A stretch of 64,000 nucleotides of DNA from Mesorhizobium sp. 65-26 (GTDB lineage Bacteria > Pseudomonadota > Alphaproteobacteria > Rhizobiales > Rhizobiaceae), in the NCBI GenBank assembly GCA_001899205.1, contig MKVL01000009.1, positions 115,032 to 179,031 of the forward strand, written 5' to 3'. The notes below the pieces were generated by a model. That model saw only the letters and a list, made by a program, of their open reading frames with translations, had not been told where the DNA came from and did not search any database. Both the position numbers and the translations under genes were made by a program. Below are positions 8,854-17,400 of the stretch, piece by piece. Numbering within the stretch: the stretch's first letter is position 1; each line of letters starts with the position of its first letter.

Positions 8854-10473
8854 TCAAGCGGCCCGCGCGGCAACGATACCGTCCAGCCAACCAACCGCCA
8901 TGTCGGGGACGGAGTCCAGCAGCTTGCGCGTATAGTCGGCACGCGGCTGGGCCAGGACCTGATCCTTGCCCCCCTGCTCGACGATTTTGCCATCCTGCAT
9001 GACGACGACGCGGTCAGCGATGGCGCGCACCACCTCGATATCGTGCGTGATGAAGAGATAGGAGACACCGAGGCGCTCCTGCAGCCGCATCAGCATGCGC
9101 AGCACTTCGGCCTGAACCACCTTGTCCAGGGCCGAGGTGATCTCGTCGCAAACGATCAGCCTCGGGTCCGCGGCAAGGGCGCGGGCGATGGCGATACGCT
9201 GCTTCTGTCCACCCGAAAGCTGGCCGGGCGTTCGATCGATATGCGTCTCGTTCAGTTCGACCAGCTTCAGCAACTCCAGCACCCGCTCCTCGCGGCGCGC
9301 GCCGCGCAGCCCCTGGTACAGCGTCAGCGGGCGGCCGATGATCTTGCGAACGGTCTGGCGCGGATTGAGCGCGGTGTCGGCGGACTGATAGATGATCTGG
9401 ATCTGTTTCAGCATCTCCAGCGACCGGCGGCGTATGGTGCCCGGCAAAGGCTTGCCTTCATAGACCACCTGACCGGAGGAGACTTCCTTCAGCCCGACGA
9501 TGACGCGACCCAGCGTCGACTTTCCAGAGCCGGATTCCCCGACCAGCGCAACAGTCTCCCCGCGCCCGACATCGAGATCGATCGCCGTCAACACCTGAAA
9601 GTCGCCATAGTGCGCGCCGAGGCCGGTCACGGCCAGAAGCGGCGCGCCCTTGCCGTGCCGGTCACCCTGGCCGACCGGCATCTCGTGCACCGCCCACAGG
9701 CTCTTCGTATAAGGATGGGTGGGCCGCTCCATGATCTGCGCGATCGGCGCCTCCTCCACAACCTCGCCATAGCGAAGCACCGCCACGCGATGCGCGACCT
9801 GGGCGACAACCGCCAGGTCATGCGTGATGTAGATCGCCGCCACACGGTAGTCCTCGATGACCTTGCGGATCGAGATCAGCACCTCGACCTGCGTCGTCAC
9901 GTCGAGCGCGGTGGTCGGCTCGTCGAAGATGATGAGCGCCGGGTTGCAGATCATCGCCATGGCGACCATGGCGCGCTGCAACTGCCCGCCCGACACCTGG
10001 TGCGGATAGCGCTTGCCGAAATTCCGCGGATCGGGAAGCTGAAGCGCGTGGAACAGATCGAGCGCGCGTTTCTGGGCCGCCTCGCGCGTCAGGCCGCCGC
10101 GATCCACGGCGACCATGATGATCTGGTCCATCAGGCGATAGGCCGGGTTGAAGGCCGCCTGCGCGCTCTGCGCGACATAGGCGACCTTGGTGCCGCGGAA
10201 CTTGCGCCGCTCCTCTTCGGGGATGTCCAGTATGTTCTGCCCCAGCAGCCGGACCTCGCCGCCGGTGACTTTCGCGCCGGGGCGAAAATATCCCAGGGCC
10301 GCCAGGCCGACGGTCGACTTGCCGGCGCCGGATTCACCAACCAGCCCCAGCACTTCGCCCGGGCGGATCGACAGGCTGACACCGTTGACGATCTTCGACC
10401 ACTGATCGTTCGATTTCGCCTCTATCTTCAGGTCGACAAGGTCGATGACGGGTGCGCTAGGCGTTGCGGTCAT
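8854..10473 (-). CDS. Fused double ATPase of a dipeptide/oligopeptide-type ABC importer (DppD-DppF in one chain)
   Basis: 539 residues with two complete nucleotide-binding domains. The first (about 5-255) has Walker A GESGAGKSTVG, signature VSGGQLQRAMVAMA and Walker B LIIFDEPTTALD. The second (about 278-530) has GESGSGKSTLG, LSGGQKQRIAIARAL and LIVCDEITSALD. It therefore replaces the separate DppD and DppF subunits and should energise the two permeases encoded upstream at the inner membrane. GGGGGA precedes the ATG; the permease gene ends 18 bp upstream. Confidence 0.92.
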   Translation of the reverse strand: MTATPSAPVIDLVDLKIEAKSNDQWSKIVNGVSLSIRPGEVLGLVGESGAGKSTVGLAALGYFRPGAKVTGGEVRLLGQNILDIPEEERRKFRGTKVAYVAQSAQAAFNPAYRLMDQIIMVAVDRGGLTREAAQKRALDLFHALQLPDPRNFGKRYPHQVSGGQLQRAMVAMAMICNPALIIFDEPTTALDVTTQVEVLISIRKVIEDYRVAAIYITHDLAVVAQVAHRVAVLRYGEVVEEAPIAQIMERPTHPYTKSLWAVHEMPVGQGDRHGKGAPLLAVTGLGAHYGDFQVLTAIDLDVGRGETVALVGESGSGKSTLGRVIVGLKEVSSGQVVYEGKPLPGTIRRRSLEMLKQIQIIYQSADTALNPRQTVRKIIGRPLTLYQGLRGARREERVLELLKLVELNETHIDRTPGQLSGGQKQRIAIARALAADPRLIVCDEITSALDKVVQAEVLRMLMRLQERLGVSYLFITHDIEVVRAIADRVVVMQDGKIVEQGGKDQVLAQPRADYTRKLLDSVPDMAVGWLDGIVAARAA

Positions 10474-10491
10474 GGTCTTTCCCCCATCGTC

Positions 10492-11370
10492 TCAAGCATC
10501 GTCATTCAGGCCGCTTGCCCGGTTCAGCAGCCAGTCGACCACGAAATTCACGGCAATGGCCAGAAAGGCGATGGCCGCGGCCGGTATGAGCGGGGTGATG
10601 TCGCCCATGTTGATCAGCGCCGCGTTGTCGCGGACCATCGACCCCCACTCCGCCGTCGGCGGCTGGATGCCGACGCCGAGGAACGACAGGGCTGCGATAT
10701 TCAGGAAGATGAAGCAGAACCTCATGCCCAGTTCGGACAGGATCAGGGGCAGGATGTTCGGGAACACCTCATTGACGGCGATCCACAGCAGGCTCTCGCC
10801 GCGGACCTTGGCGTGCTCGACGAAATCCAGGCTGGCGACATTCAACGCCGCGGCCCGCGCTATGCGATAGAAGCGCGTCGAGGTGAGCACCGCGATGATC
10901 AGGATGAGATTCAAAACCGAGGAACCGAAAATCGAGAGGATCATCAGCGTGAAGATCAGGTCGGGGACCGACATCAGCGCGTCGACGAGACGCGAGATCA
11001 CCTGATCCACGATCCCTCCGACCAGCGCGGCGAAGACACCCAGCAGGCAGCCGATGACGAAGGATATGGCTGTGGTGAGCAGCGCGATCGAAATGGAGTT
11101 GCGAGCGCCGAATATCAGGCGCGACAGGAAATCGCGGCCGAGCTGATCGGTCCCGAGCAGATGGTTGGCGCTCCATGGCTCGAAAGGAACGCGCGAAACG
11201 ACCTCGACCTCCCCGTAAGGTGCCAGCAACGGCGCAAGCAGGGCGACGAGGGCATAGATGGCGACGATCACCATGCCGAACTTCGCGCTTGGCGGCGCCG
11301 AGCCGACAAGTTTCAGCGTGCCCAGGAAGCGGTTCGGAGCGGCGGATCTGACTTCAAGGCTTTGCTGCAT
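10492..11370 (-). CDS. ABC transporter permease, DppC/OppC type
   Basis: 292 residues from the ATG at 11370, which has GAGGGAGAG just upstream; an in-frame start at 11385 lacks this. Six hydrophobic segments are visible, and the cytoplasmic loop KVRGESLLWIAVNEVFPNI is the EAA-type contact with the ATPase. The extracytoplasmic N-terminal part (LLGTDQLGRDFLSRLIFGAR) is diagnostic of the DppC subfamily. It pairs with the DppB-type gene 11 bp upstream to form the channel. Confidence 0.92.
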   Translation of the reverse strand: MQQSLEVRSAAPNRFLGTLKLVGSAPPSAKFGMVIVAIYALVALLAPLLAPYGEVEVVSRVPFEPWSANHLLGTDQLGRDFLSRLIFGARNSISIALLTTAISFVIGCLLGVFAALVGGIVDQVISRLVDALMSVPDLIFTLMILSIFGSSVLNLILIIAVLTSTRFYRIARAAALNVASLDFVEHAKVRGESLLWIAVNEVFPNILPLILSELGMRFCFIFLNIAALSFLGVGIQPPTAEWGSMVRDNAALINMGDITPLIPAAAIAFLAIAVNFVVDWLLNRASGLNDDA

Positions 11371-11381
11371 GGTTCTCTCCC

Positions 11382-12347
11382 TCAACGCGGATGCAGCAGG
11401 CGTGGATTGCTGACGATGGAGATGATGTCGGCGATCAGGTTGAAGCCGATATAGGCGGCGGCGAAGATGAGCGCGCAGGCCTGGATGACCGGCACGTCGC
11501 GGTTTCGCACGGCGTCGATCATCGCCTGGCCAACGCCGGGATAGACGAAGACGACCTCGATCACGACGACGCCCGAGATCAGGTAGGCAAGGTTGAGCGC
11601 GACCACGCTGGCGATCGGGCCGATCGCGTTGGGTAACGCCTGCCGCACGACGACGCGCTTTTCCGGCTCACCCTTGAGCCGTGCCATCTCGATATAGGGA
11701 CTGGCCATGACCGACAGGATCGCCGCGCGCGTGTTGCGCACCATATGCGCCAGGATGACCAGCAGCAGCGTCAGGATCGGCAGCACCATGCGATAGAGCT
11801 GTTCGCCGAGCCCCATGCCGTTGCGGATGCCGGCCATTGAGGGGAACAGCTGCAGTTTCACGGCCAGCACCATCATGACAACATAGGCCACGAAGAACTC
11901 TGGGATCGAGATCGAGGCCAGCGTCGAGGTCGACAGGAACTTGTCGAGGAACCGGCCCCGGTAACGCGCGCAAACGATGCCCAGCGCGATCGACAGCGGC
12001 ACGGCGATGGCGGCGGTGATCGAGGCCAGGACGAGGGTGTTCTTCAGGCGCGGCCCGATCAGCGCCATGACCGGCCGGCCGGAGAACGAAAGCCCCATGT
12101 CGCCCGTCGCGGCCGCCCCCAGCCATGCGAGATACCGCAGGAACCAGGGGCGGTTCAGCCCGAGCTTGACCTCCATCGCCGCAACGGCGGCCGGCGTCGC
12201 GTTCTGGCCGAGGATGGCGGAGGCATAGCTGCCGGGCAGGAAGCTGACGGCGGAGAAGATGATCAGAGAGACGATCAGCAAACTGAGAAGTCCCAAGCCG
12301 ATCCGGCTCGCAGCCATGGACAGGATCGGGTGGGATTTGGTCGTCAT
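11382..12347 (-). CDS. ABC transporter permease, DppB/OppB type
   Basis: 321 residues from the ATG at 12347; GGAGAG lies 8 nt upstream and the protein begins MTTKSHPILSMAASRIG before the first membrane segment. Longer in-frame starts would add a low-complexity tail unlike the family. Six hydrophobic segments are present, and MARLKGEPEKRVVVRQALPN is the EAA loop facing the ATPase. It works with the DppC-type permease in uptake of a peptide-like or other amide substrate. The binding-protein gene ends 64 bp upstream. Confidence 0.9.
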   Translation of the reverse strand: MTTKSHPILSMAASRIGLGLLSLLIVSLIIFSAVSFLPGSYASAILGQNATPAAVAAMEVKLGLNRPWFLRYLAWLGAAATGDMGLSFSGRPVMALIGPRLKNTLVLASITAAIAVPLSIALGIVCARYRGRFLDKFLSTSTLASISIPEFFVAYVVMMVLAVKLQLFPSMAGIRNGMGLGEQLYRMVLPILTLLLVILAHMVRNTRAAILSVMASPYIEMARLKGEPEKRVVVRQALPNAIGPIASVVALNLAYLISGVVVIEVVFVYPGVGQAMIDAVRNRDVPVIQACALIFAAAYIGFNLIADIISIVSNPRLLHPR

Positions 12348-12411
12348 GCGTCGCGCTCTCCGCTCGTTCGCTCGCTTGCGTGATGCCCCTGCACCGCTGG
12401 CTGACACATGA

Positions 12412-14013
12412 TCATGCGTCCATCCGCCACCAGCGCTCGGCCCCGCGATGATTGTCGGCGGGCAGAATACCGCCCAATGTCGCATGACCGATATTCGTCG
12501 TCATGGCGAGACGCCACGAGACGAAAGCCACAGTGATCAAGCCGCCCTCATCATGCAGCATCTGCTGCGCTTCGGCATAGATCTTGGCGCGCTTTGCCTG
12601 GTCCATCTCGGCACGCGCCGATTTGACGAGCGCGTCGAAGGCCGGCTTCTTGAAGCCGGTGTTGTTCCACGGCGCATCCGAGGTGTAGGAGGTGGCGAAC
12701 AGCCAGTCGAGCGTGACGCGACCGTACCAGTCGGAAGCGTTGAAGGGCTTCTTCAGCCAGACATTGTCCCAGTAGCCGTCGTCGGCTTCCTGGACGATGT
12801 TGACCGTGATCCCGGCCTTGGCAGCATGCTCCTTGAACAGCACCGCCGCGTCGACAGCGCCGGGGAAGGCGGTCTCGGCGACAGAGAGGTCGACCGACAC
12901 ATTGTCCAGCCCCGCTTCCTTCAGAATGGCCTTTGCGGCGTCCGGGTCGTAGGCATGCTGCGGCGGCGTCTCGGCATAGAACGGCATGATCGAGGCGGCC
13001 GGATTGTCGTTGCCCTTCTTGGCCTCGCCCAGGAAGACCTTGGCGATGATGTCGTCCCGGTCGATAGCGAGCTTCAGCGCCTTGCGCACCGCTGGATTGT
13101 CGTAGGGCGCGACGGAGCAGTTCATGTCGAACGTCAGATGCCTCAGGCTTGGCGTGCGAACGATCTTGAGGCGATCGTTGCGCTCGACCATCGCGACATT
13201 ACGGATGTCGACATCCTCGATCACGTCGACTTCACCGGTCATCAGCGCGTTGAGCCGGGCGGTGCCGTCGGGAATGTTCACCACCTCGACCTCGTCGAAG
13301 TGAGGCAGGCCGGGCTTGTGATAGTCCGGGTTGCGCTTCAGCCGGATCGCGATGCCGGGCTCGAAGCTTTCCAGCTTGAATGCGCCCGTGCCGATGCCGC
13401 CTTGCCAGTCGATGCCGCCACCCTCGCGGGCCGGAAAGATCGACAGGTGATAGTCCGACATTAGATAGGGAAAGTCGGCGTTACCCTCGGTGAGGATGAA
13501 CACCACCTTGTTGTCGCCATCCTTGTCGATCTGCTTGATCTGCTTCACGATGGCCAATGCGCCGGACGTGCTGCCTTCGCCCATGTGGTGCAGCAGCGAT
13601 TGGCGCACATCCTCTGGTGTCAGCGGGCGGCCATCGTGGAATTTCACGCCCTTGCGCAGGATGAAGGTCCAGCGTGTCGCCCCCTCCTCGCCCGTCCAGC
13701 TTTCGGCGAGGTCGCCGGCGAGCGAGCCGTCCGGCAGAAGCTCGACAAGATTGTTGCAGAGCGACCCGTTGAAGGCGAACCCGGTCATCACCGTCGCCCA
13801 GCTCGCCGGGTCGAGCGTATCCTGCTGCGAACCGTCATTCATGCCGTAGCGCAGCTTGCCGCCTTGCTTGGGCTTGTCCTGGGCCCAGGACAGGCCGGGA
13901 AAGGCAACCATGCCGGCAACCGCGCTGGCCCCCACAAGGAAGCGCCGGCGCGTCGGCGCCATGCCAATGGATGTGGCGGGATGTTCACCACTTTCGATAT
14001 TCTGCCGCTCCAT
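12412..14013 (-). CDS. ABC transporter substrate-binding protein, family 5 (paralogue 1)
   Basis: 533 residues from the ATG at 14013, which is preceded by GGAGGA. The N-terminus carries a Tat-type signal (TRRRFLVGASAVAGMVAF, cleaved near WAQ), so the protein is periplasmic. The SBP_bac_5 fold is plain: GGKLRYGMND start, LRKGVKFHDGRPLTPEDVR, and a conserved ADFPYLMSDYHLSIFPA stretch. It is clearly homologous along its whole length to the next upstream gene, with most blocks shared, so the two arose by tandem duplication. It probably binds the transported amide or a related ligand. Confidence 0.92.
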   Translation of the reverse strand: MERQNIESGEHPATSIGMAPTRRRFLVGASAVAGMVAFPGLSWAQDKPKQGGKLRYGMNDGSQQDTLDPASWATVMTGFAFNGSLCNNLVELLPDGSLAGDLAESWTGEEGATRWTFILRKGVKFHDGRPLTPEDVRQSLLHHMGEGSTSGALAIVKQIKQIDKDGDNKVVFILTEGNADFPYLMSDYHLSIFPAREGGGIDWQGGIGTGAFKLESFEPGIAIRLKRNPDYHKPGLPHFDEVEVVNIPDGTARLNALMTGEVDVIEDVDIRNVAMVERNDRLKIVRTPSLRHLTFDMNCSVAPYDNPAVRKALKLAIDRDDIIAKVFLGEAKKGNDNPAASIMPFYAETPPQHAYDPDAAKAILKEAGLDNVSVDLSVAETAFPGAVDAAVLFKEHAAKAGITVNIVQEADDGYWDNVWLKKPFNASDWYGRVTLDWLFATSYTSDAPWNNTGFKKPAFDALVKSARAEMDQAKRAKIYAEAQQMLHDEGGLITVAFVSWRLAMTTNIGHATLGGILPADNHRGAERWWRMDA

Positions 14014-14144
14014 GAGTTCCTCCAACCTTTCCGAAACAGCAACACACTTCATGCGGATATCCGGCATGGTCGCCCGGCCGCCAATGCGCTCGAACGCATG
14101 GCGACCACGACAAGCAAGATCCGCCCCTGATCAGCCTTGAAAGC

Positions 14145-14165
14145 GGGCGGGCCTTGCGCCCGCCC
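14145..14165 (-). terminator. GC-rich hairpin between the two binding-protein genes
   Basis: GGGCGGGC and GCCCGCCC form a perfect 8-bp stem around a 5-nt loop, 19 bp after the stop of the upstream binding protein. On the minus strand it is followed by GCTTTC rather than a run of T, so it looks like a leaky terminator or a 3' mRNA stabiliser. Either would give more of the first binding protein than of the downstream transporter parts. Confidence 0.5.
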
Positions 14166-14183
14166 CGTTTGCGCCTGCCAGCC

Positions 14184-15791
14184 TCAGGCCTTGAGCCACC
14201 AGCGCTCGCACATGCGCATATTGTCGAGCGGCATGAGGCCACCCACCTTGTCGAAGCCCAGCTTGTTGGAAACGCCGTTTCGCCAATCCACGAAAGCGAC
14301 GGTCAGCAAATTGCCGTCATCGTGGATGATCTGCTGCGCCTCCGCGTAGTAGGCCGCGCGCTTGGCATCGTCCGTCTCGACCCGCGCCTTCTCGCACAAC
14401 TCGTCGAAACGCGCGTTCGACCAGCCCGCATTCCACGGCGCCTTGGAAGTATAGATGGTCGAGAACAGCCAGTCGATCGTTGCCCTTCCGAACCAGTCCA
14501 CTCCGGCGAAGCTCTTCTTGAGCCAGACGTTTTCCCAATAGCCGTCAGCCGCCTCGCGCACGACATTGATGTTGATGCCGGCCTTGGCCGCGTGCTCCTG
14601 GTAAAGAACCGCCGCATCGATCGCGCCGGCAAAGGCGTTCTCGGCAACATGGAGATCCACGGAAACGCTGGTCATTCCGGCCTTGGCCAGGTGTTCCTTG
14701 GCCTTCTCGATGCTGTAGTCGCGTTGCGGCATGTCATGAAAATACTTCATGATCGAGGACACGGGGTTGTCGTTCCCCTTGCGACCCTCGCCCAGAAACA
14801 CCTTTTCGATGATGTCGTCGCGATCCAGCGCATATTTCAGCGCCAGGCGAACGTCCGGATTGTCGAACGGGGCCACGCGCGTGTCCATGTCGAAGGAGAA
14901 ATGACGCAGGCTCGGCACGCGCTGGACGCTGAAATCGGAGCTGCGCTCGACCATCGGGACATTGCGGATATCGAGGTCCTGGATGAAATCCACCTCGCCC
15001 GTCAGCAAGGCATTGAGCCGCGCCGTCGCGTCGGGAATGGAGATGAATTCGACTTCGTCCAGGTACGGCTTGTTGTTCTTGTGATAATTCGGATTGCGCT
15101 TGAGGCGAGTGGCGATGCCGGGCTCGAAGCTGTCGAGGAGGAACGCGCCGGTTCCCTTGCCCGCCTGAATGTCGATGCCGCCGCCCTCCATGGCCGGAAA
15201 GACCGACAGGTGATAATCCGACATCAGATACGGAAAGTCGGCATTGCCGCCGGCGAGCTTGAAGACGACCGTATCGGAGCCGTCGAGATCGATCGCGGAA
15301 ATCTGCTGAACGATGGCGCGGGCGCCCGAGGTCGAGTCCGGCTTCATGTGATGCAGGAACGACTGGCGCACATCCTCCGGCGTCAGGCTCTTGCCGTTGT
15401 GGAAGGTGACGCCCTTCCGCAGCTTGAAACGCCAGGTCGCTGCGTTGTTGTCCTGTTCCCAGCTTTCGGCGAGGTCGGCGGCGACTTCACCGTCGGGCAG
15501 GATTTCGACGAGGTTGTTGTAGACGCCGCCGTTGAAGCTGGCTCCCGTCCAGCTGGTCGACCATGTGCCCGGGTCGAGATTGTCGTTCTGCGATGCGTTG
15601 TGCAGTCCCAGCCGCATCTTGCCGCCGGCCTTCGGCTCAGCGGCCTGGGCGCGCGGCATGCCCGGCATTGTCATGACCGCCCCGGCGGCCAGCAGCGCGG
15701 AGCCCCGCGCCAGGAATTCGCGGCGGGAAATCGCGCCGCTCCGCAGCTTGCGGGCCAGATCATCCATCTGGCGGTGATCCGATTCATTCAT
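14184..15791 (-). CDS. ABC transporter substrate-binding protein, family 5 (paralogue 2, promoter-proximal)
   Basis: 535 residues with a Tat signal (SRREFLARGSALLAAGAV) after a 20-residue leader, thus periplasmic. The SBP_bac_5 fold is complete (LRKGVTFHNGKSLTPEDVR, ADFPYLMSDYHLSVFPA). GAGGGTG precedes the ATG. It is the first gene of the transporter operon and lies 99 bp from a BetI-like operator. The close paralogue directly downstream differs mainly in scattered surface and ligand-pocket positions, suggesting two related ligands rather than mere redundancy. Confidence 0.92.
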   Translation of the reverse strand: MNESDHRQMDDLARKLRSGAISRREFLARGSALLAAGAVMTMPGMPRAQAAEPKAGGKMRLGLHNASQNDNLDPGTWSTSWTGASFNGGVYNNLVEILPDGEVAADLAESWEQDNNAATWRFKLRKGVTFHNGKSLTPEDVRQSFLHHMKPDSTSGARAIVQQISAIDLDGSDTVVFKLAGGNADFPYLMSDYHLSVFPAMEGGGIDIQAGKGTGAFLLDSFEPGIATRLKRNPNYHKNNKPYLDEVEFISIPDATARLNALLTGEVDFIQDLDIRNVPMVERSSDFSVQRVPSLRHFSFDMDTRVAPFDNPDVRLALKYALDRDDIIEKVFLGEGRKGNDNPVSSIMKYFHDMPQRDYSIEKAKEHLAKAGMTSVSVDLHVAENAFAGAIDAAVLYQEHAAKAGININVVREAADGYWENVWLKKSFAGVDWFGRATIDWLFSTIYTSKAPWNAGWSNARFDELCEKARVETDDAKRAAYYAEAQQIIHDDGNLLTVAFVDWRNGVSNKLGFDKVGGLMPLDNMRMCERWWLKA

Positions 15792-15857
15792 GTTTCACCC
15801 TCTTGGATTGGTCGGTTGATATCGAGGCCGCTTCTTCGTTCCGGCGCCTTCGCGATT

Positions 15858-15885
15858 ACAGTAGTTGGAAACGCGAACCTGTCAA
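15858..15885 (-). promoter_or_regulatory. Candidate sigma-70 promoter of the transporter operon
   Basis: On the minus strand TTGACA (15885-15880) and TACTGT (15863-15858) are separated by 16 bp, and the operator palindrome ends 5 bp upstream of the -35 box. The same order, operator then TTGAC-type box, recurs at the aminotransferase promoter near 26.5 kb. Confidence 0.45.
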
Positions 15886-15890
15886 CAAAC

Positions 15891-15908
15891 TGATTGACCA
15901 ATCAATCA
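15891..15908. promoter_or_regulatory. BetI-like operator palindrome 1 (TGATTG-N6-CAATCA)
   Basis: TGATTG and CAATCA lie 6 bp apart; in this copy the symmetry extends to 7-bp arms with a 4-bp centre. It sits between the divergent transporter operon and the amidase gene. The second copy at 26508-26525 has the same half sites and spacing. The nearest candidate binder is the BetI-like TetR protein encoded at 18.5-19.1 kb. Confidence 0.65.
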
Positions 15909-15958
15909 TACATTGGGCAAAATAACGCATCTTTGAACCGCTCTGACCAGGGGATGCC

Positions 15959-17392
15959 ATGTCGGACAGCGACCTTGCTTATACCGGCGCATCGGAAGCG
16001 CTGCGCATGTTCCGGAGCGGCCAATTGTCGCCCGTGGAACTGCTCGAGGCGCAATTGTCGCGCATCGCCGCAAGTGCCGGGAGCCTCAATGCCGTCTGCT
16101 TCACCTACGCCGACGAAGCGATGGAGAAAGCGCGGCGCGCCGAGGCCCGCTACGCCGCGCGTGCGTCGGACCTAGGACCGCTGGAAGGCATCATGACGGC
16201 TCTCAAGGACGAGAACATGATGGCCGGCAAGATCACGACCTACGGCTCGGTTCTCTACGCCGAACATGTTGCTTCGACCAACGCGCCGGTCGTCCAGCGC
16301 CTGCTGGACGCCGGCGCGATCGTACATGCCCGGACCACGACACCGGAATTTTCCTGCGCGCCGTTCTGCCACTCCCGCCAGTGGGGAATCACCCGAAACC
16401 CTTGGAATGCCGATTTCACGCCCGGCGGCTCGTCGGGTGGCTCGGGAGTCGCCCTTGCGGCCGGACTGACGACATTGGCGACGGGGTCCGACATCGGCGG
16501 TTCCATCCGCATTCCCGCCTCGGCCTGCGGTGTCGTCGGCTTCAAGCCTCCCTACGGACGCGTGCCGTCCACGCCGCCGTTCAACCTCGATCACTACAAC
16601 CATCCAGGCCCCATGGCGCGGACCGTGGAGGATTGCCTGCTGATGCAGAATGTCCTGGCGGGACCTCACCCCCAGGACATCGCGTCGCTGAAACCCAAGC
16701 TGGAACTGTCGGCGGATCGTCGCGGGGTCCAAGGCTGGAAGATCGCCTATTCGCTCGACTTCGGTTTCATGGAGGTCGATCCCGACGTTCGCGCCAACAC
16801 GCTGCGGGCAGTCGACGTCTTCCGTTCGCTGGGAGCGGAAGTGGTCGAAGTCGAGCTGCCGTGGTCGTGGGATGTCTACCATGCCGCAGCGACCCATCAT
16901 GCGACATTGTTCGGCGCCTGGCTCGCGGAATATCTCGACGACCGCCAGTCGAGCCTCACCACCTATGCCGCCGACTTCGCTCGCAAATCCCTCTCGGTCA
17001 CGACGCGCGACTATCTCAAAAGCCTCGACGTCGAGGGGCGAATCTACGGGCATTTCGGCCCGTTGATGGAGGAATACGACCTCTTTCTCTGCCCGACCCT
17101 GGCGGTGCCGGCGGTGAAGGCCGATTTCGAGATGCGCGACCCGCTTTTGATCAACGGCAAGCCGATCGATCCCTATCTGGGCTGGACCATGGCGTGGCCC
17201 TTCAACATGCTGAGCCGTTGCCCGGTGCTCGCCTTGCCCTCGGGGCACGCCGCGACCGGTGTGCCCACGGGCATACAACTGGTCGGCCGCACCTATGACG
17301 ACCAGGCTGTCTTCCGCGCCGGCTTCGCGTATGAGAGCGCCGTGGGCGGCTGGTTCGCCGCGCCCGAGACCCGCCCCACCCTGCCTTTCTGA
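15959..17392 (+). CDS. Amidase (amidase-signature family)
   Basis: 477-residue serine amidase that hydrolyses a carboxamide bond, presumably in the cytoplasm since no signal peptide is seen. The Ser-cisSer-Lys triad is present: Lys in ALKDEN (about 79), cis-Ser in GGSSGGSGVALA (about 158) and the nucleophile Ser in SDIGGSIRIPA (about 182). The C-terminus keeps the family block GVPTGIQLVGRTYDD. A purine-rich GACCAGGGG precedes the ATG. It starts 50 bp from operator 1 and is followed 8 bp later by the deacetylase gene, so the two form an amide-cleaving pair. Substrate unknown. Confidence 0.9.
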   Translation: MSDSDLAYTGASEALRMFRSGQLSPVELLEAQLSRIAASAGSLNAVCFTYADEAMEKARRAEARYAARASDLGPLEGIMTALKDENMMAGKITTYGSVLYAEHVASTNAPVVQRLLDAGAIVHARTTTPEFSCAPFCHSRQWGITRNPWNADFTPGGSSGGSGVALAAGLTTLATGSDIGGSIRIPASACGVVGFKPPYGRVPSTPPFNLDHYNHPGPMARTVEDCLLMQNVLAGPHPQDIASLKPKLELSADRRGVQGWKIAYSLDFGFMEVDPDVRANTLRAVDVFRSLGAEVVEVELPWSWDVYHAAATHHATLFGAWLAEYLDDRQSSLTTYAADFARKSLSVTTRDYLKSLDVEGRIYGHFGPLMEEYDLFLCPTLAVPAVKADFEMRDPLLINGKPIDPYLGWTMAWPFNMLSRCPVLALPSGHAATGVPTGIQLVGRTYDDQAVFRAGFAYESAVGGWFAAPETRPTLPF

Positions 17393-17400
17393 GACCTGCC

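Noticed and set aside
9043-11454. Open frame of about 800 codons on the plus strand across the ABC transporter genes
   Set aside because: It is antisense to genes with strong motifs (ATPase and permease) and its own translation is low-complexity Arg/Asp/His-rich, a typical shadow in GC-rich DNA.
14154-15893. Open frame of 579 codons antisense to binding protein 2
   Set aside because: The minus-strand frame has a Tat signal and a full SBP_bac_5 pattern; the plus-strand frame shows no domain.
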